NCBI GenBank assembly: GCA_963789885.1
Contig: CAWBNB010000070.1
Span: 1-58,419 of the forward strand
Length of the DNA: 58,419 bases
Origin: DATEDA01 sp963789885
GTDB lineage: Bacteria; Pseudomonadota; Gammaproteobacteria; Burkholderiales; SG8-39
Direction of reading: 5' to 3'
Positions within the stretch are counted from its first letter, which is position 1, and the number at the start of each line of letters is the position of its first letter. The notes beneath the pieces were generated by a model. It worked only from the letters and a program-made list of their open reading frames with translations, had not been told where the DNA came from and searched no databases. Of the stretch, positions 9,469 to 18,378 are shown one piece after another. The translations under genes and the position numbers were made by a program.

Positions 9469-9927
9469 ATGGACGAGCGGGCGGAGCGAGGAGAAAGGCG
9501 ACGATTGTTCGGCGGCCGCCGCATTAGGCAGGACAGAGAGGCGTCTCAGCGCATCCAACAGCAATCGCGCGAGGCCGAAGCGTCATCAGAAGAGCGGCCG
9601 CCTGATCCGGCAGTGTCTTCTCGTGGGGGATCAGACGATCGGGGTGTCCTCTGGGGACAACGGGACGATGCCACCATGAATGGCCCCCAAGAAACGTCTC
9701 CCCGCCGGCGTCTGCAAACGCTTCTATCGACACCGGATGGAGAGCGAACAGAAGCCCAGTGGGAGGAACTGAATGAGCTTGAAATTGAATTGGCCTCTGG
9801 CAATCGGCAGCAAAGTGCGGAGCGCGTGGCCCCACGAAACAGCGCTGTAGCCGTGACTTCTCCCAATTCGAGCGCTCGTCCGGGGATCAGAAAGCCGCAG
9901 AAGAAATTCCACAGGCGGCCACGCTGA
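9469..9927 (+). CDS. Possible small charged protein
   Basis: An open frame of 152 codons from ATG, very rich in Arg, Glu and Gln at its N-terminus (ERAERGERRRLFGGRRIRQD), with a more protein-like helix near the middle (RTEAQWEELNELEIELASG) and a basic tail. The codons are less GC-biased at third positions than in neighbouring genes. There is no strong ribosome site. It is divergent from the giant protein gene and convergent with the partition genes. It may be a real element-specific protein or a chance frame. Confidence 0.35.
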   Translation: MDERAERGERRRLFGGRRIRQDREASQRIQQQSREAEASSEERPPDPAVSSRGGSDDRGVLWGQRDDATMNGPQETSPRRRLQTLLSTPDGERTEAQWEELNELEIELASGNRQQSAERVAPRNSAVAVTSPNSSARPGIRKPQKKFHRRPR

Positions 9928-9987
9928 AGGAGCGCGCCGTAGGGCCTTGCGCCGCGCGACATTTCGTGGGGTCGAGGATCCACCACG

Positions 9988-10320
9988 TCATGCGCAGCCG
10001 AGGATGGCGGAAACGAACGCCACGTCCTCGGGCCTGAAGCCTTGTTCCGCGGTGTGGACTGAAGGGGCAGTAACGGGTCCGGTGGGTCCAGGACGTACCG
10101 TCGTTCCCAGTGCAGCGCTCGCGTGCGCACGCTCGTGCAAGAGCCCAACAGTCATGAGGTGTGCAGCTCGCGCAGCGCGAAGACGCCAGCCCACTCGCTT
10201 GAACTCCTCGATCAGGACGCCATGGACAGCCGGGTAGAGCCGGACCGTGAGGATCAACCGGCCCGACGGCTCGGGGCTTGGCACGTCTGCTTTCCCGTTG
10301 GAGATCCTCGCGGCCATCAC
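9988..10320 (-). CDS. Small partner of the ParM/StbA-like protein
   Basis: A 110-residue protein whose GTG start overlaps the stop of the ParM-like gene by four bases (GTGA), so it is translationally coupled to it. A strand-helix-helix pattern (RLILTVRLYP, then VLIEEFKRVG, then RAAHLMTVGLLHER) resembles a ribbon-helix-helix dimerisation unit, which would suit the DNA-binding adaptor (ParR-like) of a type II partition system. In plasmid R1 the adaptor gene also follows parM. No close family recognised. The adaptor role is inferred from gene order and predicted structure. Confidence 0.6.
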   Translation of the reverse strand: MMAARISNGKADVPSPEPSGRLILTVRLYPAVHGVLIEEFKRVGWRLRAARAAHLMTVGLLHERAHASAALGTTVRPGPTGPVTAPSVHTAEQGFRPEDVAFVSAILGCA

Positions 10321-11354
10321 TGCGTCCCCGCGCTGGCCCGAGCCCCTCGGCGCGGATCGACCTGTCCTTGCTGCAGGCCGGCGATCTGGAATCCCCTGCA
10401 GTTCGCATAGAACGAATCGGATAGCGTCGTCAGGGCGTGTCTCGGATAAGCGCGCGCCACTGCGTCCGCGAAGTAAAGAGCGCCGCCGCCGGCGAGCAGG
10501 ATGTGGTCGACGTCAGTCCCGTCCTGCACCAGCCGGCGCATTGCCGTGACGGCTTCGTCCGCGATCCGCTGCCCGAGCGGCAGGTAGGGCTCGAGGGCAA
10601 GCGGCTTGCCGAAGAACCTAACGGGTTCCTTCTTGCGGAGCGCCTCGTCGATCCGCGCATAGTCGAACGCCCCGAGCTGCACGCCGAGGTCGCGAGAGAT
10701 CGCCCGTGCCAGCGCATCGACGACGTCGTACATGCTCTTCGCGACGGAGTCGGTGCGCTTGTCCAGGATTCTCGGGCCGCTCGTGACAATCCAGTCGAGG
10801 GTCCGCCAACCCGCATCCACCACCAGCGCGCGCGCGCCTTGCAGATGCCGGAGCGAAGCGTGCTCGATCATCGCGGAGAGGAGTGCGCCGACCGGTTGGG
10901 CGAGAACCTTCACTGCCCGTACCCTTACCACAGCGCCGGGCCCGATCGGATGCATCCCGACCAGCCGGCGCGCGAGCGCCGCCTCCCGTTCCCGGAACAG
11001 CGCAACGGGGAGACCCACGACGAGAAGGTCCACATCGTCGACGTGCATGAGGCGTAGCGCTCCGCGGACAAGGGCGAGGTATTCCGGCGTCTGGATGTAG
11101 CCGTCGTCGAGCGGCAGGGCCTGGACGACCTCCTGGACGAGCGGTGCTTCCGGCCCGACCTCGAAGGCTACGCCGTCGATTTCGACCTGGACCGTCTGCC
11201 TCGTCGTCAGCGCGTCGACTGCCAGATCCCGGCCGCTTGCGCGCGGTGCGACCGAGGGGATGGCACGGCAGCGGATCTGCTCGACGTGGCTGCCGTCGAC
11301 GACGTACTTTGTCCACGAATACCCGACGTCGATGGCGCGAATCACGGGGGACAT
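10317..11354 (-). CDS. ParM/StbA-family actin-like plasmid segregation protein
   Basis: A 345-residue actin-fold ATPase. The phosphate-1 loop is AIDVGYSWTKY at residues 7-17, the phosphate-2 loop is VVDAGWRTLDW near 175, and the adenosine motif LLAGGGALYF is near 285. ParM/StbA proteins polymerise into filaments that push plasmid copies apart, and the related PRTRC protein D family has the same architecture. I start at the ATG at 11354 because the actin motif begins directly after it and AAGGAG lies about 10 bases upstream; a longer frame upstream is unconvincing. It overlaps the small partner gene by four bases. This is the best evidence that the window is part of a plasmid or plasmid-like element. 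No iteron centromere could be seen upstream. Confidence 0.82.
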   Translation of the reverse strand: MSPVIRAIDVGYSWTKYVVDGSHVEQIRCRAIPSVAPRASGRDLAVDALTTRQTVQVEIDGVAFEVGPEAPLVQEVVQALPLDDGYIQTPEYLALVRGALRLMHVDDVDLLVVGLPVALFREREAALARRLVGMHPIGPGAVVRVRAVKVLAQPVGALLSAMIEHASLRHLQGARALVVDAGWRTLDWIVTSGPRILDKRTDSVAKSMYDVVDALARAISRDLGVQLGAFDYARIDEALRKKEPVRFFGKPLALEPYLPLGQRIADEAVTAMRRLVQDGTDVDHILLAGGGALYFADAVARAYPRHALTTLSDSFYANCRGFQIAGLQQGQVDPRRGARASAGTQ

Positions 11355-11685
11355 GGCGAACGCGCTCCTTCTAGGTGATGTTTGCGAACCTATCAGGGCG
11401 CCTGCTTCGCACTCGGCCGGAAAGCCCTCGCCCGGGGCGGGCTCTCCGCAGGTCGAAAGGCTGCAAGCGGCACCGACGCTGCGCTGGCGCAGCGTCAAGT
11501 ACCTTTCGGGTCTTCAGACGACAGGGTTGCTGCGTGGACGCCGCGTCGGCGCAGCAACATGCGTCCCAAGCGCAGCTCCATCCGAGAGAGCAGCATCTGG
11601 GATTCGCGCGGAGGTCCTCGCGCGATCACCGCGGTTCGGGCGCGCTGCCGTCTTCGCTTGCACACGATCGGTCGCACGTTCACAA

Positions 11686-11753
11686 CCAGAGGTACCAGAG
11701 ACCCCCATGTTTTCAACCCCCTCTCCGGGGTTTTGCACCCGTCGGGCACCCGT
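11686..11753 (+). repeat. 68-bp direct repeat, copy 1, with terminator-like hairpin
   Basis: This stretch matches 51844-51911 in the same orientation at 57 of 68 positions by eye, without gaps. It contains AACCCC, a six-base loop, then GGGGTT (11715-11732), flanked by TTTTC and TTGC, so it could act as a terminator or be the end of a mobile unit. No gene lies directly over it. Confidence 0.6.
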
Positions 11754-11754
11754 A

Positions 11755-12500
11755 TGATCCTCACCGGTTGAAGGCATGCCGGGGAGCAGCCGGTCTGCGA
11801 AAGATTTTTCCGCGAGCCCATGGGGCTCCGAGGGGTAGCTGACAGACCCCGCCCGAGAGCGAAGCCAGCGTAGAGAGAGTGAACGGCCCACGACAGCCAG
11901 GTGCTGTCCGGCCGATTGGAGGGGGACGGATGAAGTCCCTCTCGAGCAAGCCGCGCGCGCCCTAGAGCACGCGCCGCACGTCGGCTCGACCGACGTCCAT
12001 CCGTCGTCCTTCCCGGACACGGAGCGCACGCAACAGGCACGGATCCGGCGCTCTCGAGCGTCGACTCCCCGGTAAGGCTCGCCTGACGAGCCGCCGGGAC
12101 TTTACCGTGCACCAGGTGGCCGCCCGCTGGCAGGGCGGAAGATCCCACGCTGGGTTTGCGTCCTGCGAAGGAATGCCAGCACCAGGCTGGATCCGGGATC
12201 CACCCGGATGTCGCCGCGCCCGTCGAGGTGCGGCGCCGGTTCGCTGTCTTCGAGCAGCGACCGGGTGCATCGCGCCGCGGAGAAATCCGCCGCGATCACG
12301 CGCGCACGTTTTTACGAACCGCCGGCCCCGCGAGGGGCGAACCGATCTGGCTCCTGTCCTGCGTGGGCGCAGCGGCCCGGACAGGGAGCGCACCTTCCGC
12401 TGCGGATGCCGCGCGTCCCGCTCTCGAGTGGCGGTCCATGCGGCCCACGAAACCAGCGTCGACGCACGATGCGCGCCGACCTTGCGAGGAGAAACCAAAG
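11755..12500. other. Long gene-free leader region of the integrase gene
   Basis: About 745 bases with no credible gene. It holds several GC-rich palindromic stretches, including a CCCCGCGAGGGG-type hairpin near 12335, and ends in the GAGGAG ribosome site of the integrase. Similar long structured leaders precede other single genes in this window (18379, 29637 on the minus strand, 31834). Confidence 0.4.
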
Positions 12501-13676
12501 ATGTCTCACCGCACCGACCGAAGCATTCCCGCGAGTGGGAGGGCAGACGTTCCCCGACACAAGCGTCAGGAGACGGGAGCGGAGGCCCGGCTACGCACCG
12601 CCCTCGGTCCGCCGCCGCGGCGCGGGGGCGGGCGCCAGTCGTGGAAGCGCGCCCTTCAGGGCATCCTCTGGACGCACAACGACCGACACGCGACCAAGCC
12701 GAAGTCCGTGAGCTTCAAGACGCAGTCCGAGCGCGCCGGAGGGCTCTTTCGCTGCTTCAGGGACCTGCACGCGCTCGGCTACAAGATCCGCAACCCGTAC
12801 TGCCTCGGCGGTCGGCACGTCCTCGCGCTCATGGAGGACTGGACGGCGGCCGAGCCGCGTGCCCGTCGCCGGACCCTGAGCCCGTCCATGGTCCAGACTG
12901 AGCTCTCCCACCTCCGTACCCTTGCGAGCTGGATCGGCAAGCCCGGCATGGTGCTTCCGGCTGCTTCCTATGTCGCGGACCCGGCGCTCGTCACGCGGCG
13001 CTCGGTGGCGACCGAGGACAGGAGCTGGCCCGCGCACGGCCTCGACCCGCAAAGCGTGATCGGGGAGATCGCCGCGCACGACCCCTGGGTCGGCGCCGAG
13101 CTGCGACTCGCGCGCGCTTTCGGGCTGCGCGTCAAGGAGGCGGTCATGATCCAGCCGCGGCTCGCCGAGCAACCCGCCGGCGACGGCGAGGACCCGTCAG
13201 CGGCTGCGGGCGGCTTCCTCGAGGTGAAGCGCGGGACGAAGGGCGGTCGCCTGCGCCGCATTCCGATCGACACGCCCGCCAAGCGCGAGGCACTCGATGC
13301 GGCGAAGGCGATGGTGACGAGTGACTCGCAATTCCTGGCGGACCCCACGCGCACGCTCGTCCAGAACCTGAACCGCCTGGCGAACGTCATGAAGAAGTTC
13401 GGCGTCACGCATGAGGCGCTCGGTGTCACGCCGCACGGCCTGCGGCACGAGTACGCCGGTGACCGGTACGCGACGGCTGCCGGTACTCCGGCTCCCGTAC
13501 GGGGTGGCGCACCACCTCATCCCGCGACCGACGCCGCGGCGCGGCTCCAGGTCGCCGAGGAGCTCGGCCACGCCAGGATCCAAATCACCTCGGCCTACCT
13601 GGGCAGCCCGGAAGCGGGGCGTGCCCGCCGCCGCCCGGCGTCTGGTCCCGATCCTGCGGAGGCCTCGAGCCCCTAG
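12501..13676 (+). CDS. Tyrosine recombinase / integrase domain protein
   Basis: A 391-residue recombinase. The catalytic set is visible: first Arg in FGLRVKEA near residue 207, H-G-L-R-H near 312, LGHAR near 355 and the nucleophile Tyr in SAYLG near 366. The N-terminal 110 residues (KPKSVSFKTQ to helical segments) look like the SAM-like core-binding domain of integrases found on integrative elements. The start is set by GAGGAG 10 bases before ATG. Its TAG stop overlaps that of the radC fragment on the other strand. It is not related to the three RIT recombinases next to it. It may be the integrase or resolvase of the carrier element. Confidence 0.8.
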   Translation: MSHRTDRSIPASGRADVPRHKRQETGAEARLRTALGPPPRRGGGRQSWKRALQGILWTHNDRHATKPKSVSFKTQSERAGGLFRCFRDLHALGYKIRNPYCLGGRHVLALMEDWTAAEPRARRRTLSPSMVQTELSHLRTLASWIGKPGMVLPAASYVADPALVTRRSVATEDRSWPAHGLDPQSVIGEIAAHDPWVGAELRLARAFGLRVKEAVMIQPRLAEQPAGDGEDPSAAAGGFLEVKRGTKGGRLRRIPIDTPAKREALDAAKAMVTSDSQFLADPTRTLVQNLNRLANVMKKFGVTHEALGVTPHGLRHEYAGDRYATAAGTPAPVRGGAPPHPATDAAARLQVAEELGHARIQITSAYLGSPEAGRARRRPASGPDPAEASSP

Positions 13677-13831
13677 AGCAGTCCCGATTCGGCGAAAGAG
13701 AGCGTCGCTCCCCGCGCCACGATGAAGTGATCGAGCACCTTGACGTCCACGAGTGCGAGCGCACGTTGCAATGTCTGGGTCAGGATCTGATCCGCCTGGC
13801 TCGGTTCTGCCACGCCGCTCGGATGGTTGTG
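13673..13831 (-). pseudogene. radC: radC, C-terminal fragment interrupted by the RIT element
   Basis: Encodes the second half of a RadC-type JAB/MPN metalloprotease-like domain: HNHPSG (zinc-ligand motif) followed by helices ending VLDHFIVARG and FAESGLL. The first half is at 17428-17709 on the same strand, 3.6 kb upstream. Joining the two restores AVIFAH-NHPSG in frame. The frame can be read further upstream into the inserted element but that part is not RadC. Confidence 0.85.
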
Positions 13832-13923
13832 CGCGTTATGTGCCCGTAGCCGTTCTGTGCCCGGGCCCGCCAGTGCTCTGATGGGCGCAGTGTTTCCCGC
13901 CGCGACGGCCACATAACGACGGT
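13831..13923 (+). repeat. RIT left terminal repeat
   Basis: Outer motif GCGCGTTATGTGC at 13831-13843 and an inward-facing partner CCACATAACG at 13909-13918, 81 bases across from TTATG to CATAA. The first 34 bases match the complement of 17374-17407 at 26 of 34 positions by eye, the outer 13 perfectly. Confidence 0.78.
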
Positions 13924-13971
13924 TTCGGCAGACGCTATCCCCTCCTTTCACGTCACAGAGGGGTGGTTGTC

Positions 13972-15228
13972 ATGCTGGAGCATTACTACGTCCGGCCCGG
14001 GACCGTCGATCGTCTCCGGGCACTCTGGCTCGGCCCGGCGATCGATCGCTATGCCGAGTGGCTGTCAGACCGGCAGATCTCGCGCGCGAGCGCGCTCTTC
14101 AAGCTGCAGACGGCCGTGCAGTTCGATCGGTTCGTCACGGCGCGGCACCTCCGGGGCTTCGGGGAGCTGCCGGCGCACGTTGACGCCTTCATCGAGGAGT
14201 GGACTCGGACCCGAGGTCGGCGAGCCCACACGGGGTGCTCGGCTCGTACGTCGCCGCGCGCATCGATCGAGGAGCTGCTTCGTCTGCTGGTCCCAGGCTA
14301 TGTCGGCACCGATCGTCGTCATCCCTGGCCGCTACAGGGCCTGGCGCCGGGGTTTCTCGAGCATCTGCGCGACGAGCGGGGCCTGCGCCGACCAACGCTG
14401 CAGCGCTACGAGCATCACCTGCGCGTCCTCGAGCGCTTCCTCCCCTCGGCCGGGATCGGCGATTGGCCGATGCTCACCCCGGCGATCGTCAACCGCTTTG
14501 TGCTCACGAGTACCGAGGGCCTGTCGCCGGGAGCGCGCCAAGGCCGTGCCGGCGCGCTGCGGGTCCTGCTGCGCTTCCTGCACCGCCAGGGGCTGATCAC
14601 CTCCGATCTGAGCCGCGCAATCCCGCGGGGCCGCACGTACAGGCAGGTCGCGATCCCCCGCGCGATCCCCTGGAGCGAGGTCGAGCGTGTGCTCGCGAGC
14701 ATCGATCGCCGCTCCGCCGGCGGCAAGCGCGACTACGCGATGCTGATGCTGCTCGCAACCTATGGGCTGCGCGCCCAGGAGGTCGCGGCACTGACGCTGT
14801 CGGCGATTGACTGGCCGCGCGCGCAGTTTCACGTCCTCGGCCGCAAGGCCGGCAACTCGACCACCTACCCGCTGGCCGCCCCGGTAGGCGAAGCGATCAT
14901 CGACTATCTGCGCAACGCCCGCCCGCAATCGGCGGATCGGCACCTGTTCCTGAGGCTGCAGGCGCCGTTCACCGGTCTCGGCGGCGGTTTTGCCGTCGCT
15001 CATCGCGCGACGCTGGCACTGCGCCGTGCCGGGATCACGGTCAAGCGTCCGGGTTCGCATACCTTCCGGCACAGCTGCGTGCAGCGGCTCGTCGAGGCCG
15101 ATGTGCCGTTCAAGGAGATCGGCGACTACCTCGGTCACCGCTCCGAGGATGCAACGCAGGTCTACGCCAAGGTTGCCGTGCACAAGCTGCGGGCGCTGAC
15201 GCTCGGCGAGGCGGAGGACGTGCTATGA
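13972..15228 (+). CDS. RIT tyrosine recombinase A
   Basis: A 418-residue tyrosine recombinase, first gene of the trio. Catalytic residues: Arg in YGLRAQEVAAL near 264, H-T-F-R-H near 362, LGHRSED near 386, and Tyr in QVYAKV near 397. I use the ATG at 13972, which has AGAGGGG eight bases upstream; the GTG three codons earlier has none. The last four bases overlap the start of the second recombinase (ATGA). Known RIT elements need all three proteins in this order, but the division of labour among them is unknown. Confidence 0.85.
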   Translation: MLEHYYVRPGTVDRLRALWLGPAIDRYAEWLSDRQISRASALFKLQTAVQFDRFVTARHLRGFGELPAHVDAFIEEWTRTRGRRAHTGCSARTSPRASIEELLRLLVPGYVGTDRRHPWPLQGLAPGFLEHLRDERGLRRPTLQRYEHHLRVLERFLPSAGIGDWPMLTPAIVNRFVLTSTEGLSPGARQGRAGALRVLLRFLHRQGLITSDLSRAIPRGRTYRQVAIPRAIPWSEVERVLASIDRRSAGGKRDYAMLMLLATYGLRAQEVAALTLSAIDWPRAQFHVLGRKAGNSTTYPLAAPVGEAIIDYLRNARPQSADRHLFLRLQAPFTGLGGGFAVAHRATLALRRAGITVKRPGSHTFRHSCVQRLVEADVPFKEIGDYLGHRSEDATQVYAKVAVHKLRALTLGEAEDVL

Positions 15229-16222
15229 GCCGCCCGACCTGGCAGCGCTTCGAGAGCGTTCTCGCCGATCCGATCACCCGCTACCTCGCCCTCAAGCGCT
15301 CGATGGGCTGCCGCTTCGGGACCGAGGATCGCGCCCTTCGCCTGCTCGATCGGTACGTGGCCGATCAGGACATCGCCCGCATCGGCGACATCTCCAGCAC
15401 GTTGCTCGAGGCGTTCCTCGCCTCGCGGCCGCGACCGGACCCGACGAGCTACAACAACCTGATCGGTGTCGTGCGACGGCTCTTCGAGTGGATGGTCGAG
15501 CAGCAGGAGCTCGCCGTCTCGCCGCTCGCGGCCCCGACCCGGCCGCAGACGGCCCGGCGCCTGCCGTTCCTCTACCAGCCCGAGACGATCCGCCTGAGCT
15601 GCTCGCGCACGCCGCCGAGCTCCCGGACTACCCGCGGTGCCGGCAGCGCGGATCGACCTACGCGACGATCTTCGCACTCCTCGCCGGGCTCGGGCTTCGG
15701 GTCGGCGAGGCCTCGCGGCTCACCTGCGGCGATGTCGATCTGACGCGCGAGCTGCTCCTCGTGCGCAACAGCAAGTTCGGCAAGAGTCGGCTGATCCCGT
15801 TCGGGCCGCGCTTGGCCGGGAGGCTTCGCGCTTACGCGGCGCTGCGCGAGCAGCGGCTCGGGGCCCCACGCTCCGAGGCGCCGTTCTTCTCCTGGAACGG
15901 CCGCACTGCGGTCGCCACCAACTCGATCCGCAACGCGTTCCGCGACGAGCTGCTGCCGCGCCTTCACCTCACCATTCCGCCCGGCACCCGGGCGCCCTGC
16001 GTGCACGGGCTTCGGCACACCTTCGCCGTCCGCACACTCCTGCGCTGGTATCGCGACGGGGTCGACCCGAACGCACGATTGCACCACCTGGCGACCTTCC
16101 TCGGGCACGTCAACCCGCAGAGCACGGCGGTGTATCTGACGATCACCGGCGAGCTCCTGCGCGCCGCCAACGAGCGCTACGAGGCCTTCGCGGCGCCGAA
16201 GACCGCTGGGGTGCAGCCATGA
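15225..16222 (+). CDS. RIT tyrosine recombinase B (one frameshift)
   Basis: The second gene of the trio. The N-terminal part (MSRPTWQRFESVLADPITRY to FLYQPETIR) and the C-terminal part (LLAHAAELPDYP onward) lie in two frames joined near 15590-15600, where one base is gained or lost. The C-terminal part has GLRVGEAS, H-G-L-R-H-T-F, LGHVNPQ and the Tyr in AVYL, so the catalytic core is complete once the frame is repaired. About 331 residues in total. Overlaps both neighbours by four bases. The indel could be a sequencing error or a real inactivating mutation; everything after it looks under selection. Confidence 0.78.
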
Positions 16223-17217
16223 GTACCGTCACGGTCGGTCAGCTCGTGCACGACTTCTTCGTCGACTATCTCGCTCAGCAGAAGGGCCTGCGCCAGAGCT
16301 CGGTGCGAAGCTACCGCGACACGCTGCGCCTGTTCCTGCCGTTCGCCGCGAGCAACGCTCGCCGGCCGATCAGCCGGCTCGCGCTCGAGGACCTGACCCT
16401 CGAGCGCGTGCTCGCGTTCCTGAAGCACCTCGAGCAAGTCCGCGGCAACGGGATCGCCACCCGCAACCAGCGGCTCGCGGCGCTGCGGACGTTCTTTGAG
16501 TACCTTGGCAGGCGCTGCCCGGAGGCGCTGCACCTCTGCCAGCAGGTCGCGGCGATCCCGACCAAGCGCACGCCACTCCCCGACACGCGCTTCATCGCCC
16601 GCGCCGAGGTCGAGCGGCTGTTCGATCGGCTGCCCGATCGCGGGCGGCTCGCGGCGCGCGACCGGGCGCTGCTGCTCTTCCTCTATAACACCGGCGCACG
16701 CGTCCAGGAGGTCGCTGACCTTCGGATCGAGCAGCTCGCGCTCGAGCGGCCGCCGTCGGTTCGGCTGCGCGGTAAAGGTGGCAAGTGGCGACAGTGCCCG
16801 CTCTGGGCCGAGACCGCGGCACAGCTCAGAGCACTCACGCAACCGCAGGCCACGAGCCCGCAGGCGCCCGTGTTCGTCTCCGGGTCTGGCCGGCCGATGA
16901 CGCGGTTCGGGCTCTACAAGCGCGTGCGACATCTCACCGCCGGCATCGAGACGTCCGGCTCGGCAGCCGACGCGCGGCGCGTGTCCCCGCACGTCTGGCG
17001 ACACACGGCCGCGGTCCATCTGCTCGAGGCGGGCGTCGACGTCAACGTGATCCGCGGCTGGCTCGGGCACGCGAGCCTCAACACGACGAACCGCTACGCC
17101 GAGATCACGATGCGGATGAAGACCGCCGCGATGCAGCTCTGCGCGCCGGCCGGCGCCGGCCACGTTCCGCCGTGGCAGGACGATCCGTCGCTCCTCGGCT
17201 GGCTCTCGAGCTTGTGA
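16219..17217 (+). CDS. RIT tyrosine recombinase C
   Basis: A 332-residue recombinase closing the trio. It has a clear SAM-like N-terminal domain (about 1-100), then Arg in TGARVQEVADL near 158, H-V-W-R-H-T near 257, LGHASLNTT near 283 and Tyr in RYAEI near 292. It resembles XerC/D-type recombinases more than the other two do. The ATG overlaps the stop of the second gene (ATGA). A conserved-looking tail rich in Pro and Trp (PPWQDDPSLLGWL) is typical of this third RIT protein. Confidence 0.85.
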   Translation: MSTVTVGQLVHDFFVDYLAQQKGLRQSSVRSYRDTLRLFLPFAASNARRPISRLALEDLTLERVLAFLKHLEQVRGNGIATRNQRLAALRTFFEYLGRRCPEALHLCQQVAAIPTKRTPLPDTRFIARAEVERLFDRLPDRGRLAARDRALLLFLYNTGARVQEVADLRIEQLALERPPSVRLRGKGGKWRQCPLWAETAAQLRALTQPQATSPQAPVFVSGSGRPMTRFGLYKRVRHLTAGIETSGSAADARRVSPHVWRHTAAVHLLEAGVDVNVIRGWLGHASLNTTNRYAEITMRMKTAAMQLCAPAGAGHVPPWQDDPSLLGWLSSL

Positions 17218-17316
17218 CGGCAATGGCGGCCGGCACCCGCGACGCTCAAGGCCGGCCGCTCTCCTTAACAACCATCCGACCCATTGCGCCCGCTTCGCGC
17301 AAGCCGCCGCGCGAGC

Positions 17317-17407
17317 CCGCATTATGTGCCGTGACTGCGGCCGACGGCCTACTGCGGCCAGGACTTACGCCATCCGGCCACAGAATCCCGTGGAGCACAT
17401 AACGCGC
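17317..17407 (-). repeat. RIT right terminal repeat
   Basis: Mirror copy of the left end: inner motif CATTATGTGCC at 17320-17330 and outer motif GCACATAACGCGC at 17395-17407, again 81 bases from TTATG to CATAA. A further related copy (CGGCCACGTAAT, 17418-17429) lies outside it, next to the radC junction. Confidence 0.78.
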
Positions 17408-17427
17408 ATTTTGTGCCCGGCCACGTA

Positions 17428-17709
17428 ATGGGCGAAGATCACCGCCCCCGCGTTGTGCCGCAGGACGCACTTCACGACCTCGCGCGGGTAGACGCTCGTC
17501 TGCGTCAGCGTGCCGGCGAAGAGCTCCTCGACCGCGATCACGCGGTGCTGCGCGTCCAGCATGACCACCACGAACACCTCCCGCTCGCGCTCGCCGATCG
17601 CAAGCCGCAGGTACTCGCGTACCGCCTGCGGCGAGGCGAGGCAGTCGCCCTCGCGGATGCGCTTCTCGAGGATCCGCATCGCCGCCGCAATCACTTCGTC
17701 GTCGTTCAT
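17428..17709 (-). pseudogene. radC: radC, N-terminal fragment interrupted by the RIT element
   Basis: The first 94 codons of a RadC-family gene starting at MNDDEVIAAAM, with the domain entry REREVFVVVMLDAQH and VIAVEELFAGT, then SVYPREVVKCVL and NAGAVIFAH. The frame then runs into RIT DNA and stops. The remaining part is at 13673-13831. RadC-type proteins are frequent on plasmids and integrative elements, where their function is unproven. An upstream GTG would add 20 residues without a ribosome site. Confidence 0.85.
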
Positions 17710-17769
17710 CGTCCCGTCCGTCTCGCTGGCGGCGCACTCCTCGCGCACCGCGTTGCTCCATCGCTCCAC

Positions 17770-18378
17770 GGACCGATCATGCCGGGCGAGCCCTTCTCTT
17801 CAAGGGCGCTCGGCGGGCCAGCACACGCCGACACACCCCCGTAGACCCCCCGCTTTCGGGGCGCTCTCCGGGGGCCGACCCCGCCCCCGCGCCCGCTACC
17901 CTCGCAATGCTTGTTGAGTGCACTGCAATCATTCCTTCCTGGGTGATTGGTGCGAGGCCCCTCGCGGGTCCCTGGGTTGAGATACCCAGGCGCGGCGCCC
18001 GATACGCGCATTGGAGAGAACCGCCCCGAAGCACCTTGGGGCAGCGAACCCGCGCGAGGTAGCGCGTGGGGGCCATGACGCCGGACTGAAGGTCCACCGA
18101 CCTGGGTCTCGAGCGCATGGCGCGAGGGCACGCCTGCCCGCGCAGTCGATCGCGCGGTGACTGCATGCCCTGCAACTGGTGCGCTTCTCCGCAAGGAGAA
18201 GCATGGTCCCCGGGACGAGCCTCGCAACGGACAGTTGCCCCGTCCGTCGCGAGCCCGCCCCGGGGACCTGCGAGGCCTTCATGCCGATGGCGTCGAAGGC
18301 CTTTTTCTTTTCCACCCCCCGGGGAACGAGTGTTCCCCGACCGGGGCACCGACTCCCCTTCACCCGAAGGAGAATGCA
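17770..18378. other. Gene-free region with strong GC hairpins upstream of the 18379 gene
   Basis: About 600 bases without a credible gene. Visible structures are a GGGTCCCTGGGTTGAGATACCC stem region near 17968-17990, a long imperfect stem around 18209-18270 (CCCCGGGACGAG against CCCGCCCCGGGG), and CCCCGGGGAACGAGTGTTCCCC near 18319-18340 after a T-rich run. The last lies shortly before the GAAGGAGAA ribosome site. Confidence 0.4.

Larger units (their letters stand above)
13832..17427 (+). mobile_element. RIT (recombinase-in-trio) element inserted in radC
   Basis: Three consecutive tyrosine recombinase genes with 4-bp ATGA overlaps, about 3.6 kb in all, bounded by inverted repeats. This is the definition of a Recombinase-In-Trio element. 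The insertion splits radC at the codon for the first His of H-N-H-P-S-G; 'CA' of that codon is present at both junctions, so the exact ends cannot be fixed to the base. The right end has about 20 bases beyond the terminal repeat that the left end lacks. All three proteins keep their catalytic residues, although the middle gene has an apparent one-base indel. Confidence 0.85.
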
